Counted from the first letter of the stretch, positions 21,369 to 32,494 are shown. The stretch is DNA of 64,000 nt from Psococerastis gibbosa (GCA_963971405.1 OZ020491.1:28323019-28387018), one strand, 5' to 3'. The notes: generated by a model not told the origin, from the sequence alone. Program-made: numbers and translations.

Positions 21369-22192
21369 GAGGATATGCTACGTAGCCCAGGGGATGGTCC
21401 AAGGGGTCCGGACCCCCCCCCCCCCCAAAAGGGTTTTACACAAATTTAAATTTAATTACGTATTTTAGGGATAAAATTTATCATTTTATGTAAATCTGAA
21501 GACGACTGCCAGGACGGCCAAGAAACCGCTGGAAGGACGAGTTAGAGAATGACCTTCGCGAGTTGGGAGTCTCCAGATGGTGGAGCGTTGTGCAAAACCG
21601 AGAAGAATGGAGGAGTGTTGTCGAGCAGGCCAAAGCCCACCAAGGGCTGTAGAGCCGGAAGAAGAAAAAGAAGATGTAAATCTGCATTGTTTGAAGAATT
21701 GGAATAAATATACTAGGTATTTAAATTTGAACACAGGATAGAAAGGACTTTTATTCATAAAATACTTTAAAAAATTTCCCCCCCCCCCTCCAAAGAAAAC
21801 CCTGGGCACGGGCTTGCTACGCAGAAAATTGGCACCACTAAATTAAATACTTTTCTTTTTTTATTTCATTAACTCAGCAAGTTATTAAAAATTTGGCTCA
21901 TTTAAGTTGTAGAAGATTACCTTCGTGCATCATATAATCGGGTATTTTTACTTGTCGGTTTTGTAGCTTTTCCAAAAATCCCGGATTACGCGAAATTTTA
22001 GTCCCCTCTGGTTTTTATGAAAGAACTAAGATACCAAAAATTTAATATTTCCTATTATATCATGCATGAAGTAGTCTTATACAACTTACATAAGCCAGAT
22101 CTTTAATAACTTCTGTTAATTAATTAAAAAATTAAAAGTCAATAAAAACAACAAATGTTGGGGTGCTAATTTTCTACGTATAGCATGTCCTC
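21369..22192. mobile_element. TTAA-flanked DNA element (piggyBac/Kolobok type)
   Basis: The ends gaggatatgctacgtag and ctacgtatagcatgtcctc are inverted repeats, each immediately flanked by TTAA (21365-21368 and 22193-22196). A second inner pair mirrors: the stretch around ggctcatttaagttgtagaa (about 21895) and the complement of the region around tacaacttacataagcc (about 22080). TTAA duplication is typical of piggyBac and Kolobok; a GAG start favours Kolobok, but no transposase is present. A LINE tail and C runs lie inside. Confidence 0.7.
21499..21673 (+). pseudogene. 5'-truncated LINE insertion with 11-bp duplication
   Basis: Translation gives RRLPGRPRNRWKDELENDL, RWWSVVQNREEWRSVVEQ, AKAHQGL then a stop, followed by a (gaa)n-type tail. 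It is bounded by a perfect atgtaaatctg at 21488-21498 and 21674-21684, the target-site duplication of reverse-transcribed insertion. Only the last ~55 codons of the ORF arrived. The reading frame is still open, so this is much younger than the 1323-1565 relative. Confidence 0.8.
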
Positions 22193-22204
22193 TTAAGTTG
22201 AGCA

Positions 22205-22480
22205 AACACCTGTTCCAGTGTCAATAGTAAGCATGTCTGAGCTTGTCCATTGGCCCTTGTAGTCGGTGTGGGTTGACATCGAGGAGTGGAGCAGTTTCGC
22301 AATGGCTAGATATTCATTCAGAAACAATACGAATTTATGTCCAAAAACCTATGGAGTCGTAGGTAAGGAAAGGTTCAGTGGGCTACAATATACAAGTAGG
22401 CCTACGTGCCTAAAAATCCCATCATTATTTATAATCTGTGCCCTATATTTACAAAAGCAACAAAAGAGCCTTTGAACAAA
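22205..22480 (-). repeat. RepX, reverse copy
   Basis: Carries the complement of the family core around gtaagcatgtctgagcttgt and ggttgacatcgagg, then the distal part to about 22480. Confidence 0.65.
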
Positions 22481-23179
22481 TCAACAAGAATAATTACAAT
22501 GCACTTGGCATAACTAACATTATTATAATAATCCATGGAATAGAAACTAAAATAAACCTAATTTATCAATTCAATAAAAAAAGCTCGATAAAAAGTACAA
22601 AAGGAAAGAAAACAATCCTCAACTCTGTATTACCAACAAAAGAAATATGATGGTAAACTTAGTTTAACTAACATTGTTTAAACACCACTAATATTTCCCT
22701 TTTCGCGTATAAAAATATTTCCAACAGACAGCCCGGAAAACTTGTTATTTTCTTTGCAAATATTTTCCTCCCCCACCCCCTCCACATTTTCCTCAGGTAT
22801 TTTTCTTGTTCTTTTAACTTGATTAAATCCATCATTTTTCCTTATCGTGTTCCGACTCGTGTTTCATTTTAGTTAAGGTTTTCATTTTCATATTTACTTT
22901 TCATTTTTGCATGTCTTTATTATTTCGTCGGGAGTAACATTTTTATCGGTGATTTTTGCAAGATGATTATTGTAAATTTTGAAATTTTCTCTCTTGATTA
23001 TTTTATGTATTTTAAATTTAATAGTGAATTGACTGGGTTGAGTAGACTCTAATTTTATCAGATTGGGGTGAAATATTTTTATTTATTTATTTAGTATTTT
23101 ATTTATTATTATTATTATTATTATTTTATTTTATGTTTGCTTGAGGCCCCTACCTCTAATGAGTATTAACTCAGCAGAC
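22481..23179. other. AT-rich non-coding, (ATT)n
   Basis: No gene. An (ATT)n microsatellite lies at about 23104-23128. The plus-strand open frame at 22438-22650 is Lys/Asn-rich compositional noise. Confidence 0.45.
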
Positions 23180-23440
23180 AATGTAATACTAATATGTCCT
23201 GAAGGACTATATAGATAAACCTAAGGCAACATGGTTCCTTGTCTAATGCCAACGACATGGATTTCGGACATAATTAATTTTGTATTGTGTCCATATTAAT
23301 TTTTGGCCATTGGCAAACCGGTATACGTCGTCGATGTCAACCTACACCGGCTACCGGCAATAATGGACAAGCTGAGACAAGCTTACCATTGACGCAATTA
23401 AACAGGTGAAAGCATAACTTAACCAAGTAAATCCAAGTAA
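23180..23440 (+). repeat. RepX, near-complete direct copy
   Basis: Runs from about gtcctgaaggactatataga through ttttggccattggcaaaccg to gcttaccattgacgcaatta. Confidence 0.7.
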
Positions 23441-23528
23441 GTCCAACGAACCTTTCGTTATTTAGTATTACAGCGTTGCCATTAACCTTTAATTCTTCTT
23501 TTTTTCTTCTACTTCGGCCGGTACTACA

Positions 23529-24517
23529 TTGGCGTAAATTCCTAAAATTTCTGGGGGGGCTTTAGGACCCCAAGACCTTGTTCCCCCGGAGAAAAAGAAA
23601 TCGATAAATGGGCCCAAATTAGTGAGGATTTACGCATATAGACCCTGGAGAAAGGGGAGCCCGGGGGTCACCCCTGGAGAAATAAAAGTGATAATTGAGC
23701 CGAAATTAGTGAGGTTTTGTCCTATCCCGGAGAAAGGGAGACCTGGGGGTCTCTCCCGGAGAAAAAGTTGATGAATATGCCCAAATTAGGGAGGGTTTAC
23801 GCATTTTGCAAGGAGTACAGTTGCGATTTTACAGACGAATAAACCTACCAAACTACCACTGAGGGGGGCCGGGGGTCTCCCCCGAAGAAATTTTTTGAAA
23901 GAATAGGTCTGAAATATTGGGGTTTTAGGCATTTTGAGTAATACAATTTTGTGAAAGTAGGCCTACTTGGTCAATATGTTGATTTTTTTCATGATGTCTT
24001 TTATGTGAAATACGCATAGGCCTATACTTAGAGTTAATTTCCCTTTCGTTATTGTAGATACTATGCCTTTCACCTCCATAATGTCTTTGTCACCAGAAAT
24101 CCTGGGGGGGGGGCTACGAGTGCTTCTGGGGGGGGGGCAGGACCCCCCTATTTACGCCAATGTTTGCAAGCAGTACAATTTAGATATTATAACGACGAAT
24201 GAACCTACCATTGAAGGGGGCCCGGGAGTCTCCCATGGAGAAAAATGCGAAAAAAAAAATAGCTCTAAAGTATTGAGGTTTTAAGCATTTTGAGTAATAC
24301 ATTTTTTGTGAAAGTACTTGGTCGATATGATGATTTTTGTTTCATGTAAAATAAGCATACTAAGAATTAATTTCCCTTTCATTATTGTAGATACTATGCC
24401 TTTAGCCTTCATAGCGTCTGCGTCTTTGTCACCAGAAATCCTGGGGGGGGGGGGCTACGGGTGGACCTGGGGGGGGCTAATTCCCCCCCCTCCCAGGATC
24501 CCCTATTTACGCCAATG
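23529..24517. repeat. Tandem G-rich repeat block bounded by ggcgtaaat / atttacgcc
   Basis: Two units about 333 bp apart share aatttccctttc, attgtagatactatgccttt, gtctttgtcaccagaaatcc then tgggggggg. The left part has three shorter degenerate units (cccaaattagtgaggattta). The block begins with ttggcgtaaattcct and both units end with atttacgccaat, an inverted boundary suggesting a transposon whose ends were amplified. G and C runs at fixed places break all frames. Confidence 0.65.
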
Positions 24518-25904
24518 CGGTACTCCCCTGCGCCGAAGGAATATATTTATAAATGCAATAATAATAATATTAATTATAATAAACGTCGTATCTTGTATTT
24601 ACGGAGCGAGACTTATGACTAGAATGCCTATTTCTGTCTAACCCACATCCAAGAACAATGCAATTTCCAAAATACATAGGTAGTCCTCAAAACAGAACGT
24701 GTACCAATAGTATTAGGTAAAGACCTACGATGCGATCTTCAGGAAAATTACAATAACCCCGAAGGGTGAAGGAGCAAAAAATACGAAAAACTGTCAAAAG
24801 TCAGCATATCCTCAGCCGGCAATAAAACCAGAAAAGAAGATTGTACAAAATCCAATAAAAACCCGCCGAAGAAGGCAAAGAGGCGAAAAAATAACCATTA
24901 AAAACTGATCGGTAAGCAACCGAAAAAAAATTGATCCCAATATAAGTTTAATCTCAAAAATTTATGTAATAAATCGGCCGGTTTATCATCAATCACCGCC
25001 TATATATAGCCGACAAGGGGTTATGAAGAAATGGGGGGGGGGGGTGATTGGAGAGGGGATAGGAGTGGGGAAGAAGACGTGGTTGATATAGGCTGACCTG
25101 TGAAAACCGTTTTTCCACGGATTAGCTAAGGCAATACACCTGACTATACATCATAAGACCGCTATAGGTTATACATTTTAAATATTTATTAATAATTCCT
25201 ATGAACATGTTAAACCTAATTTATAATATATCAAATGTAAAAAAATAATGCTAACGTTATATATCTTGTAAATATATTACTGTACATAGATATAATGGTG
25301 TTAATAAAAAACATTTAAAAATTGAGCGTCTTCCATATTGCGGTAGGGTGGTGTTTAGCAGGGTACATTAACTTTCATAAAGCGCTCTGATTTAATTAAC
25401 TTTTTAATATTTATTTAAAAAAACATACAAAATAACTATTCAAATTTAAAAACTAAAAACGAAAAAATATTAGGCTATCGTTTAATTAATTTTTATTGTA
25501 GGTTTTTTTTAAATTTAAGCTTTACTTAGAACAGAATTGAAAATTTGAACGCTCTCAATTGTGGTGATGGAGAAGGGGGTTGAAGAGGTGCAGACGATTT
25601 AGAGCAGTTGGTAAAGGGAGGCCAAGCAGAGAGGGGCGGGGGGGGGGGGGGGTTTAGGGGTATAAAAGGTGAGCCCCAGGGTCATTTTTATCGACCCCTT
25701 CCTTCGTGCCATTCTATATAAAGTCTTATGGGATTACTTTAACGAGATTTATCTGCATAGGTATTCTTGGATGGATTATACATTTGAGCCTTCTGCAAGA
25801 ACTTGGTTATGCAACCGAAGACACCATACTGAGCTTTCATATTCGTAAAGCTGCGTGAGTCCCGACTATTTATTTATTTATTTTTTATTTTTTTTATTTA
25901 TTTT
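24518..25904. other. AT-rich non-coding stretch
   Basis: No shared repeats or coding signal recognised. G runs near 25031-25043 and 25636-25653; low-complexity (TTTA)n near 25867-25910. Confidence 0.45.
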
Positions 25905-26075
25905 TTTTATGAATAAATAAATATTAACTTTTTCGTTCCATTACTAAGCCGACCTAGCGGACTAGGCTATGTGGCTTTGCCATGCGGTTTTTTTTGTGTA
26001 GTGTGAAAGTGTTTTCGGCATGAAAAACGGGTCTACACTACACAAACAGCCTCATGGCTTAGCGAGAGCAACTTG
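25905..26075. mobile_element. SINE-A tail fragment joined to a small inverted-repeat element
   Basis: 25910-25965 holds the complement of the SINE-A tail (attactaagccgacctagcg). Directly after it, a segment with tgtgtagtgtgaaagtg is mirrored by gtctacactacacaaaca and catggcttag, forming a ~110-bp hairpin element. Confidence 0.5.
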
Positions 26076-26104
26076 AGGTTATATTGTATATCTGTATATT
26101 GTAT

Positions 26105-26260
26105 AACTGTATATATTCTATAATTGTAAACAAAAAAATAATAATAATCATTATAAGTGCTATTAAAAATTATTTTTAATAGCCCTTTCCATTATAAAAT
26201 TATCTTGTTTACATTTTTAATCCCAGGCTGAGATTAAAAATAATCGCCATAATAGGCCGG
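26105..26260. mobile_element. Fragment of the 9803-type palindromic family
   Basis: Shares ccattataaaattatcttgt and tttacattt with the element at 9803-9971. It ends in gattaaaaataatcgcc, the complement of ggcgattatttttaatc near 60513. A small hairpin (attaaaaattatttttaat) lies inside. Confidence 0.45.
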
Positions 26261-26659
26261 TAGCTTGAATGTCCCGTCTCTTCTATGTAGAACTCTAGCC
26301 AATAGCTCGAAATGGTCCTTACAAACAGAAAAGAAGAAGACGATTTAAGGTGTTAACCCACAAATTAGGCTCGAATGCATACCTTAACACTAATTTGATG
26401 GTATACCTAGAAAATCCTGTCCTACGACATTTTATATCCTAATTGACCTAAGAGCTATATGAAAGCTACCCGTGTCCTCCTGAAATCCATAGGTACAGGT
26501 GTTTTTTGTTTATTATGTAATGGAATCGTCTTTTTATCAGGGGAGGTGATTTTAATGTGCCTTAATGGGATTTTTAATAATTTAAGGTGCTTTTGTAAGA
26601 TTGATCTCACCGTCAGAGGCTAATCTCACGTCTGGAAGTGTGGGCGATTGTCAAGTGAT

Positions 26660-27065
26660 TTTTCATAGGTATGGAGGGATGGACTTTGACACAAGCTATG
26701 CAGAACAGAATCAATGCATTTAAAATGTGGGTATACAGACGAATGCTGTGCAAATTGAGGAGAGTGTCCCTAATGCTGAGGTACTGAGGTGAATGGATAC
26801 TGAAGTCGAGTTGCTGCTGACGGTTAAGAAACGGAAACTAAGATACTTCTGTCATTTGATGAGGAAGAGACAAGTATAGTCTTCTAACATGTAATGATCC
26901 AAAAAGATAGAAGGACAAAAGGGCAAATGAAGAACATCCTGTTTGAAAAACCTGAGGCAGTAGTTTCGCAAGAGCACGACTTCCCTTTTCAGTGTGGCAG
27001 TCTTCAAGATCTAATTGCCATGATGATTGGCAAACTTCGATATTGGAGGCATTAAAAGAAGGGAA
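26660..27065 (+). pseudogene. LINE ORF2 3' remnant
   Basis: The first frame reads GWTLTQAMQNRINAFKMWVY, RRMLCKLRRVSLMLRY, matching the A-W-T-L...F-E-M-W-x-Y-R-R-M block that follows the LINE reverse transcriptase. Later DNA parallels 7225-7385 (the tail with LFRAA and IAMMIANL in better copies). Several stops and frame changes follow, so it is non-functional. It is uninterrupted and shows the original sequence at the SINE insertion point of the 6790 copy. Confidence 0.7.
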
Positions 27066-27416
27066 AGACAGATGTACTATCAGTGCTATGAATTATCTAA
27101 AGTATCTTACCTTGCGTTGAAATGATGTGACTCTGAATCAGCAACAGGAAAAAGAATTGTAAGATGGCAAATCCCATATTGGTTGAAAATCACTAACACT
27201 AGGTTAATATCCACATCACACAAACACCACACTATGTATATCTCCTGAAACAAAAGAAGATCGAAATTTATTATGTGACACGCAATTAAATCCAGCAATG
27301 AATTAAACTCTAAGGGATAGGTGTGCCCGTTCTATAGACTATGCAATCGTTCCATCTATCAATTGCATGCATTGGGATAGAGAAAGTCGAGGAAACCGAA
27401 ATTTAACTATAGGGGA
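27066..27416. other. No feature recognised
   Basis: Linker. The phrase around ctatgcaatcgttccatc (27340-27360) and gggatagagaaagtcgagg recurs at 38941-38998, so a short dispersed repeat is present. Confidence 0.45.
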
Positions 27417-27735
27417 ATGCAATTACAAAGGCTTTCACGGCCAGAGTTAAGTGATGAATCAGTAGAATCCGGGATGATAGGCCGTGGTAGAACGGAAATC
27501 AGGTTGAGGAGGAAGGGAGACAATCAGGTGCGAGGAGGACTCCGCCTCCACCCCCCACCACCCCGCAGCTTGGTATAAATATCAGTGCACATCCCACTGC
27601 CAAAACAGTCGCTGCTGAGCCTTCGAGATACAATCTTAGAAGTCGCAGTTCCACTGAAGATGTCAACGCAGATGTTGACGAAACGTTTGGAAGTACGCTT
27701 TTAGAACGACCATCATCCCAGATTCTATAAGACAA
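27417..27735 (+). mobile_element. Penelope-like fragments in inverted arrangement with hammerhead-like motif
   Basis: 27640-27735 is a direct copy of the 405-545 fragment. 27417-27495 carries the same end sequences in reverse (ggctttcacggcc, agaatccgggatgat, ggccgtggtag). The hammerhead-like core is better here: CTGAAGA at 27654-27660, stem gtcaac/gttgac (27662-27667, 27674-27679), GAAA at 27680-27683. One extra T separates core and stem. Inverted partial copies are common for Penelope-like elements. No reverse transcriptase is present. Confidence 0.5.
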
Positions 27736-27784
27736 TTGTTTACCATGGAACTACTTATATTATAGCAATCTCCTTACCTATAAT

Positions 27785-27833
27785 AATTCATAAATAGGAA
27801 AGCATGTACGGGTACACTCGTACCGGTTCTTTC
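27785..27833 (+). mobile_element. 3' end of a second HINE/DINE-like subfamily
   Basis: Reads ataaataggaaagcatgtac, then gggtacactcgtaccggttc. It matches the 3' end at 15148-15190 but with paired changes in the hairpin (gtacgggt/actcgtac). The same variant is at 39250-39302. Confidence 0.6.
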
Positions 27834-27835
27834 TT

Positions 27836-27895
27836 ATTATATTATATACGATTATATTATATACGATTATATTATATACGATTATACGATTTTAC
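27836..27895. repeat. Short tandem repeat attatatacgattat
   Basis: Three to four units of the ~17-bp sequence attatattatatacgatt. Confidence 0.75.
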
Positions 27896-27939
27896 GATAC
27901 TATATTTTGACTACTAGAATAGTACTAGCTACTAGAACA

Positions 27940-28195
27940 GTAGTCAGAATGGCGTAGAGGTAACGACTCGGACTATCATCCAGAAGGTGATTGGTTCGAG
28001 TCCCACCCGAATGCCAAAATTTTCTAGTGGTACAATTATTTATCTTCTGACTACCATGCTTCGGAGGGCATGTAAAGCCGGCGGTCCCGGCAGTCTTCCC
28101 TGACTGTCGATAGGTTAAACAGGAGGCTGTTGATGCAACCTGAAAACTCCTGTACCACGGGTAGTACCACCCCGACACGAATTTACTTTTACTTT
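27940..28195 (+). mobile_element. SINE-B, tRNA-headed, shares core with SINE-A
   Basis: Perfect A box tggcgtagagg (27950-27960) and B box ggttcgagtcc (27993-28003). The middle contains accatgcttcggagggcatg then taaagccggcggtcccgg (about 28053-28090), the same core as SINE-A. Head and tail differ from SINE-A. Two families with different heads and tails but one core suggest a shared conserved central domain. Confidence 0.8.
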
Positions 28196-29689
28196 ACGAT
28201 ACTATATTATACTAAGAGCACAATGAAGCTGCACAACATAGATTGAGATAGACGACACTTCGTAATCCCATGATAAATCCGCTCACAGTGTAGATAAATA
28301 TTTATTATTCTGGACCACGGGGTATAATGGCTAATGGCCCCCGGCATAAATATGCTTTATCTGCTGATACTACACGTCAAAATGTAATGTATATTACATA
28401 ACGTCATGTAGCGCCCAACAAGCTTATGTATACATAACCCCAAATCTTTTGATTCATGGCCCTAAAGTTTAATACATATTGTAGCATGTGCTCTATTTAT
28501 TCTACTTCGCTGGTCAGTCGCGGGACCATCGAACCCATGGGGGTGTAAAGGACAAACGTCATGTAGCGTCCAAAAACGTCCTAAATTTTTATGCCGTAGC
28601 TGTAGTAGATTTGCTGACATCATAAAATGCTTAACAATTTCCTGGAATGGCTCCATTTCATGACATTTGACCAGATCATTAAATCATCAACATTTTTCTG
28701 GGATGTAGGGGGGTATACTGTATATCTCAATTCAAGAAATACTCGAGAATTTCTTTGATCTCATTAAGTCATTAGTAAATATTTAAAATTAATATTTCTG
28801 AAGAACAATACCTGAATATATTTCAAATCCATCTATTTTAGTTTTACGGCTAAACTTCAATATAAAAATTCAAAAATCAATTTCGCCAAGGGATTACTCC
28901 TGGACCCCCCCCCCCCTCAAAACCTGTTTCACCAGCTTATTAGTGTTTCTAGGTTAGCAGTCAATGGTACCTCCAGAAGATGACGATAGGGCGCCCCTCC
29001 GTGGGGTAAAAAACTCCTAAAAACTAACTCTTTCGCACGTGAGTGTTCGAATTTTCCCCCGGGGGCCCCCTGATCGAGAGATATCCACTGGTCTTAATTT
29101 ACAAAGAGCTATATCAACTGCTTGGGGGTGAGGAACCAATTTTCTCTCTGACCCGAGACCCCGATTGCGCCCCTGGTGGTGTGAATCCTGCCCCCCCCCC
29201 CCAGAAAGCAGAGCATAGTGGTACATATATACAGGTAACCCGGGAATCACTTTCCCTACTGGCCTTGTTGCAACATATGACTCTAGGGTAAATAAAGACA
29301 TTTTATAAGTGCGGGGGAGGGGTTGAGGGAGGGGGGGGGGGGTAGGCAGAAACGGCACGAGTGTAACACAGGGTAATTTCACAAATACTTACCCCTATAT
29401 GGGGTAAAAGCGTGAGAAGGGGCAATGAAGGGTGCAGGGTATACCAGTTAGTAGGTAATAGGCATTAGACATTATGGGCCCGATATACCTTCCAGACACG
29501 CTAGTTCACAGTTTGCCTAGGTAGTCCACGCGGCAGAAAACGCCCCTGAAGAAAGAAAAATTGTAATAATTGTGGGGTAGCCTTTTTCCTTTTCTTATTG
29601 TTTCGGTTAGAGTTCTTCAAAAGAGAGATGGGACATTTGTGCGCGCCAAAAATTACTTGTACTTATAATTTTTCCTTGCTTTTAGACCC
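28196..29689. other. Non-coding stretch with C/G runs
   Basis: No gene recognised. Homopolymers lie near 28905-28917, 29191-29202 and 29331-29342. The 121-residue minus-strand frame at 29017-29382 crosses two of these runs and has no domain. Confidence 0.45.
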
Positions 29690-30310
29690 AGGTGGGGTCA
29701 GCAATACGACAGGTTCTCTTCGTACTCCTCGCAATTCTGTGCTTCGGCTGCAGTTGCTCCTACAATCCTGAGGTCTCGGCGGACTTTCGCTTCTACTGTT
29801 AACCCGGGCCGACCTCGTCTTCTTTTTCCCTCAGCTTCGATATGTTTTACCCTCTTTAATCAAGTCATTTGGCTGCCTTCTTTTGAAATGGCCCCACGGC
29901 TTTATCCACAATGCTAGCTGTCTTTAATTCAGCTCTTATTTTGTCTCTTTTATCCTTAGGTGGGGTCGGCGATACGACAGGTTCTCTTCGTACTCCTCGC
30001 GAATCTGTGCTATGGCTGCAGTTGCTCCTACAATGCTGAGGTCTCGGCGGGCATTCACTTCTACTGTTAGCCTGCACCGTCCTCGCCTTCTTCTTCCCAC
30101 AGCTTCGATATGTTTTACCCGCTTTATCAGGTCATTTGGCTGCCTTCTTTCGGCGACGTGGCCCCACGTCTTTATCGACAATGCTAGCTACCTTCAATTC
30201 AGCTCTTATTTTGTCTCTTCTATGGCTAGGTGGGGTCAGCGATACGACAGGTTCTCTTCCACTCCTTGCGGTTCTGTGCTTTGGCTGCAGTTGCTCCAAC
30301 AAATTTTTAA
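29690..30310 (-). pseudogene. LINE tail duplicated in tandem
   Basis: On the minus strand the unit (a VEAKVRRDLRIVGA / VEVNARRDLSIVGA block, then TAAIAQIREEYEEN, LSYRRPHL) occurs twice fully at about 270-280 bp spacing, with a third partial unit. The D-L-x-x-x-G-A-T...A-Q-x-R-x-x-W-type pattern is the usual LINE ORF2 C-terminus. Between units lies a spacer encoding a K/R-rich stretch. Frames are broken in places. Confidence 0.6.
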
Positions 30311-30689
30311 GGACTTAAACTTTTGAACAGTGCCGAGTTCCTTCTTGTGCGAATAGAATAGAGTGAGGCGATTTAATGCCACGGCACATTCCAATTTCCC
30401 GCCAAATATTTTGGCATGGTTCTTTGCTTTAGTATTTTGTTTTGGTTGCTTAATCTCTTGTAATTATGTATTTGTATATGTATTATGTATTTTTGTGGGG
30501 CCCCTTCTTTGTGAGGGCCCTGGGGCCATAACCCTCCTGGCCCCATAGCCAAACCCGGCCCTGATTTGAACGGGGGGTTGGTTTTAGGCTCAGGGGGTCA
30601 TGAAATGAAAAGTTGTGAGGAAATTTTCCGGAAGTCAAACATTGGTCACTGTCTCAATAGGTGGAGAATCTCCCTAAAATATGTAAAAC
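30311..30689. other. No feature recognised
   Basis: Non-coding linker. The 61-residue frame at 30363-30548 is hydrophobic (Phe, Val, Cys) but has no other support. Confidence 0.4.
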
Positions 30690-31015
30690 CGTCAGCATGC
30701 TGAACCACCTCAGGATTGTAGGAGCCACTACCTTCGATGGCATAGTGGTAGCTTGTTCGTACTTGTGCGAGTCTCCACACTTCATGCGATCGGTAACCTG
30801 TCGTAACTCAACACAGATATTATCTACAGAGGCGACTGAAGAGGTTATTCGGATACATTCATTTAGTTGTTTGTATGTCAATAATCTTTTATTTATAAAA
30901 AAAAAACTGCAGACGAAGCACAGATTTGTAAAGAGTGGAAGGGAACCTGCTGTATTGCTGACCCCACCTAGGGATAAAAGCGAGGAAAAAGAAAGAAGTC
31001 AGCATGCAGAACCAT
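30690..31015 (+). pseudogene. LINE tail (same family as 29690) split by SINE-C
   Basis: acctcaggattgtaggagc at about 30707-30726 and aactgcagacgaagcacaga at about 30905 onward are continuous in the 29690-30310 copies. Here they are separated by about 180 bp of SINE-C. The right part continues to gctgaccccacctagggata. Confidence 0.65.
30726..30906 (+). mobile_element. SINE-C nested in a LINE tail
   Basis: Perfect A box tggcatagtgg (30738-30748), a degenerate second box near gtgcgagtctcc, a body with cgatcggtaacctgtcgtaa and cagaggcgactgaagaggtt, and an A-rich 3' end. Other copies: 39039-39215 and 58725-58893 (minus). Confidence 0.75.
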
Positions 31016-32058
31016 AAAGTGAATTCTCCTAGTATACAATAATGTAACAATAACAATAATTTGAGAGAAACTCTTTGCATTGTTAGGGTAGATAACTAAA
31101 GACACCATGACCATACATAATATAAATTTACTGTATACGCATGCCATAAAAGGTAAAATACTGCAGAATACAGTACACTGTAACTGGACATTTCCATAAA
31201 TTCTACTCTGGAGAAAAAATCTTTACAATAAATCTCGTTCCAGGGCAAGCAGCTTAGGTACATAAAAACCCTCACTCCGCTTTGAAAATCTCCACATACA
31301 TACAGTCCACCATATGTATATACGAACCTAATGAATGAATAAAAAATAAATGAAGCCCGGATGTTTACAAAAAGAAAACAAAACGGCCGTTTACATCCTG
31401 TAGAAGCTATTAGGCTGAAAAAAAGGAGGTACTCACAGGTCCTTTGTAGAGTCTCTCATATTATGGCGGTATCTCTGATGAGCTACTGGGTTTTCAAAGG
31501 ACTATTAGTTCATAATACAGCTGAACGTTACATCGCGGGATACTTTTGAAACTATTTAAATATCCAGTGAGTTTATTGGAAATTTCTAAGGCAAGAAGTT
31601 AGTTAAATAAAATTTTCGTTGAATAAAAATTGATATGGGTGGGGCCAGCCACGTTTTCCTTTGGAATATCATAAAAAAGGTATCTGTTTTGTTGGTCCTT
31701 ACGAACGGTGCAAGGTTTAAAAGGCTGTGTTACTCTGTACTGAATAAACATTCAAAGAATTTTGCTTTTTACATTCCGCTGAATGTATGTAGTGGATTTG
31801 TGAATGTGTGAGCTGCAAAATTCAGTGTATTTATACAGCGTAGGAAAAGTGCAGTATTAGAGTGCAGTTTAAACATGGTATATTCCGACTGACATAGATT
31901 TAAGTTGGAAATTTTATTCTGGGAATAGTTGGGCTATTTGTTTGGCATATTTGCAATAGTACTGTTATGCAACAGATTGCTCATTCTAAAAATTCAAAGC
32001 GTTAAAGCGTTTTTTTTTACCTTTTTTTATTTTGGTTATATAACCTTTGTGATGATGG
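31016..32058. other. AT-rich non-coding stretch
   Basis: No repeats or genes recognised. The 62-residue frame at 31361-31549 has no domain. Confidence 0.45.
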
Positions 32059-32183
32059 TTTTATACTAACACAAGTGGGTTTCTTAGACAAAGTTAATTT
32101 CTTAACGATTATTTGGGTTTTACTAATTCGGGTTGTTATAACAAGTTGTTCTAAAACTAAAAGTTTTTGTTATTTTTTGTTTA
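32059..32183 (+). mobile_element. Single arm of the 55789-56232 foldback family
   Basis: Nearly identical to 56110-56232 (gttttatactaacacaagtg ... tttttgttattttttgttta). Only one arm is present, so this is a solo or broken copy. Confidence 0.75.
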
Positions 32184-32290
32184 TTTGTGATGATCGAAAT
32201 ATTCGATTTCGAGATTTCAGCGAATTAAGTGATTTACTCGTTTTGAGCTCCTAGGAATCAAAGGTTTCTACGAAATGTCTTTTGTCGGTC

Positions 32291-32394
32291 CATGTACGTA
32301 GCCAGGATTTTACTTCGGGGGGGGGGGGGGCTAACTACCAGGGGTTGGGGGGGCGGCAGCAGCCTCCAAAGCCCCCTCCTTGACTACGTGCCTG
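32291..32394. mobile_element. hAT-like MITE, 104 bp
   Basis: The inverted ends catgtacgtagccagg and its partner ctacgtgcctg are flanked by tgtcggtc and tgtgggtc (7 of 8 bases equal). It sits inside the GTCT microsatellite of the HINE-like host and contains a 12-G run and a short inner mirror. Confidence 0.6.
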
Positions 32395-32494
32395 TGTGGG
32401 TCGGTCTGTTTGTCGGCCTGTCTGTCGGTATCTGCCTGTTTGTGAATTTGAGGCTGAACAACTCGGTCAATTTGGATGAAATCTGCCATATAGA

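Noticed and set aside
29017..29382. 121-codon minus-strand frame
   Set aside because: It crosses two long homopolymers whose lengths are unreliable and shows no domain.
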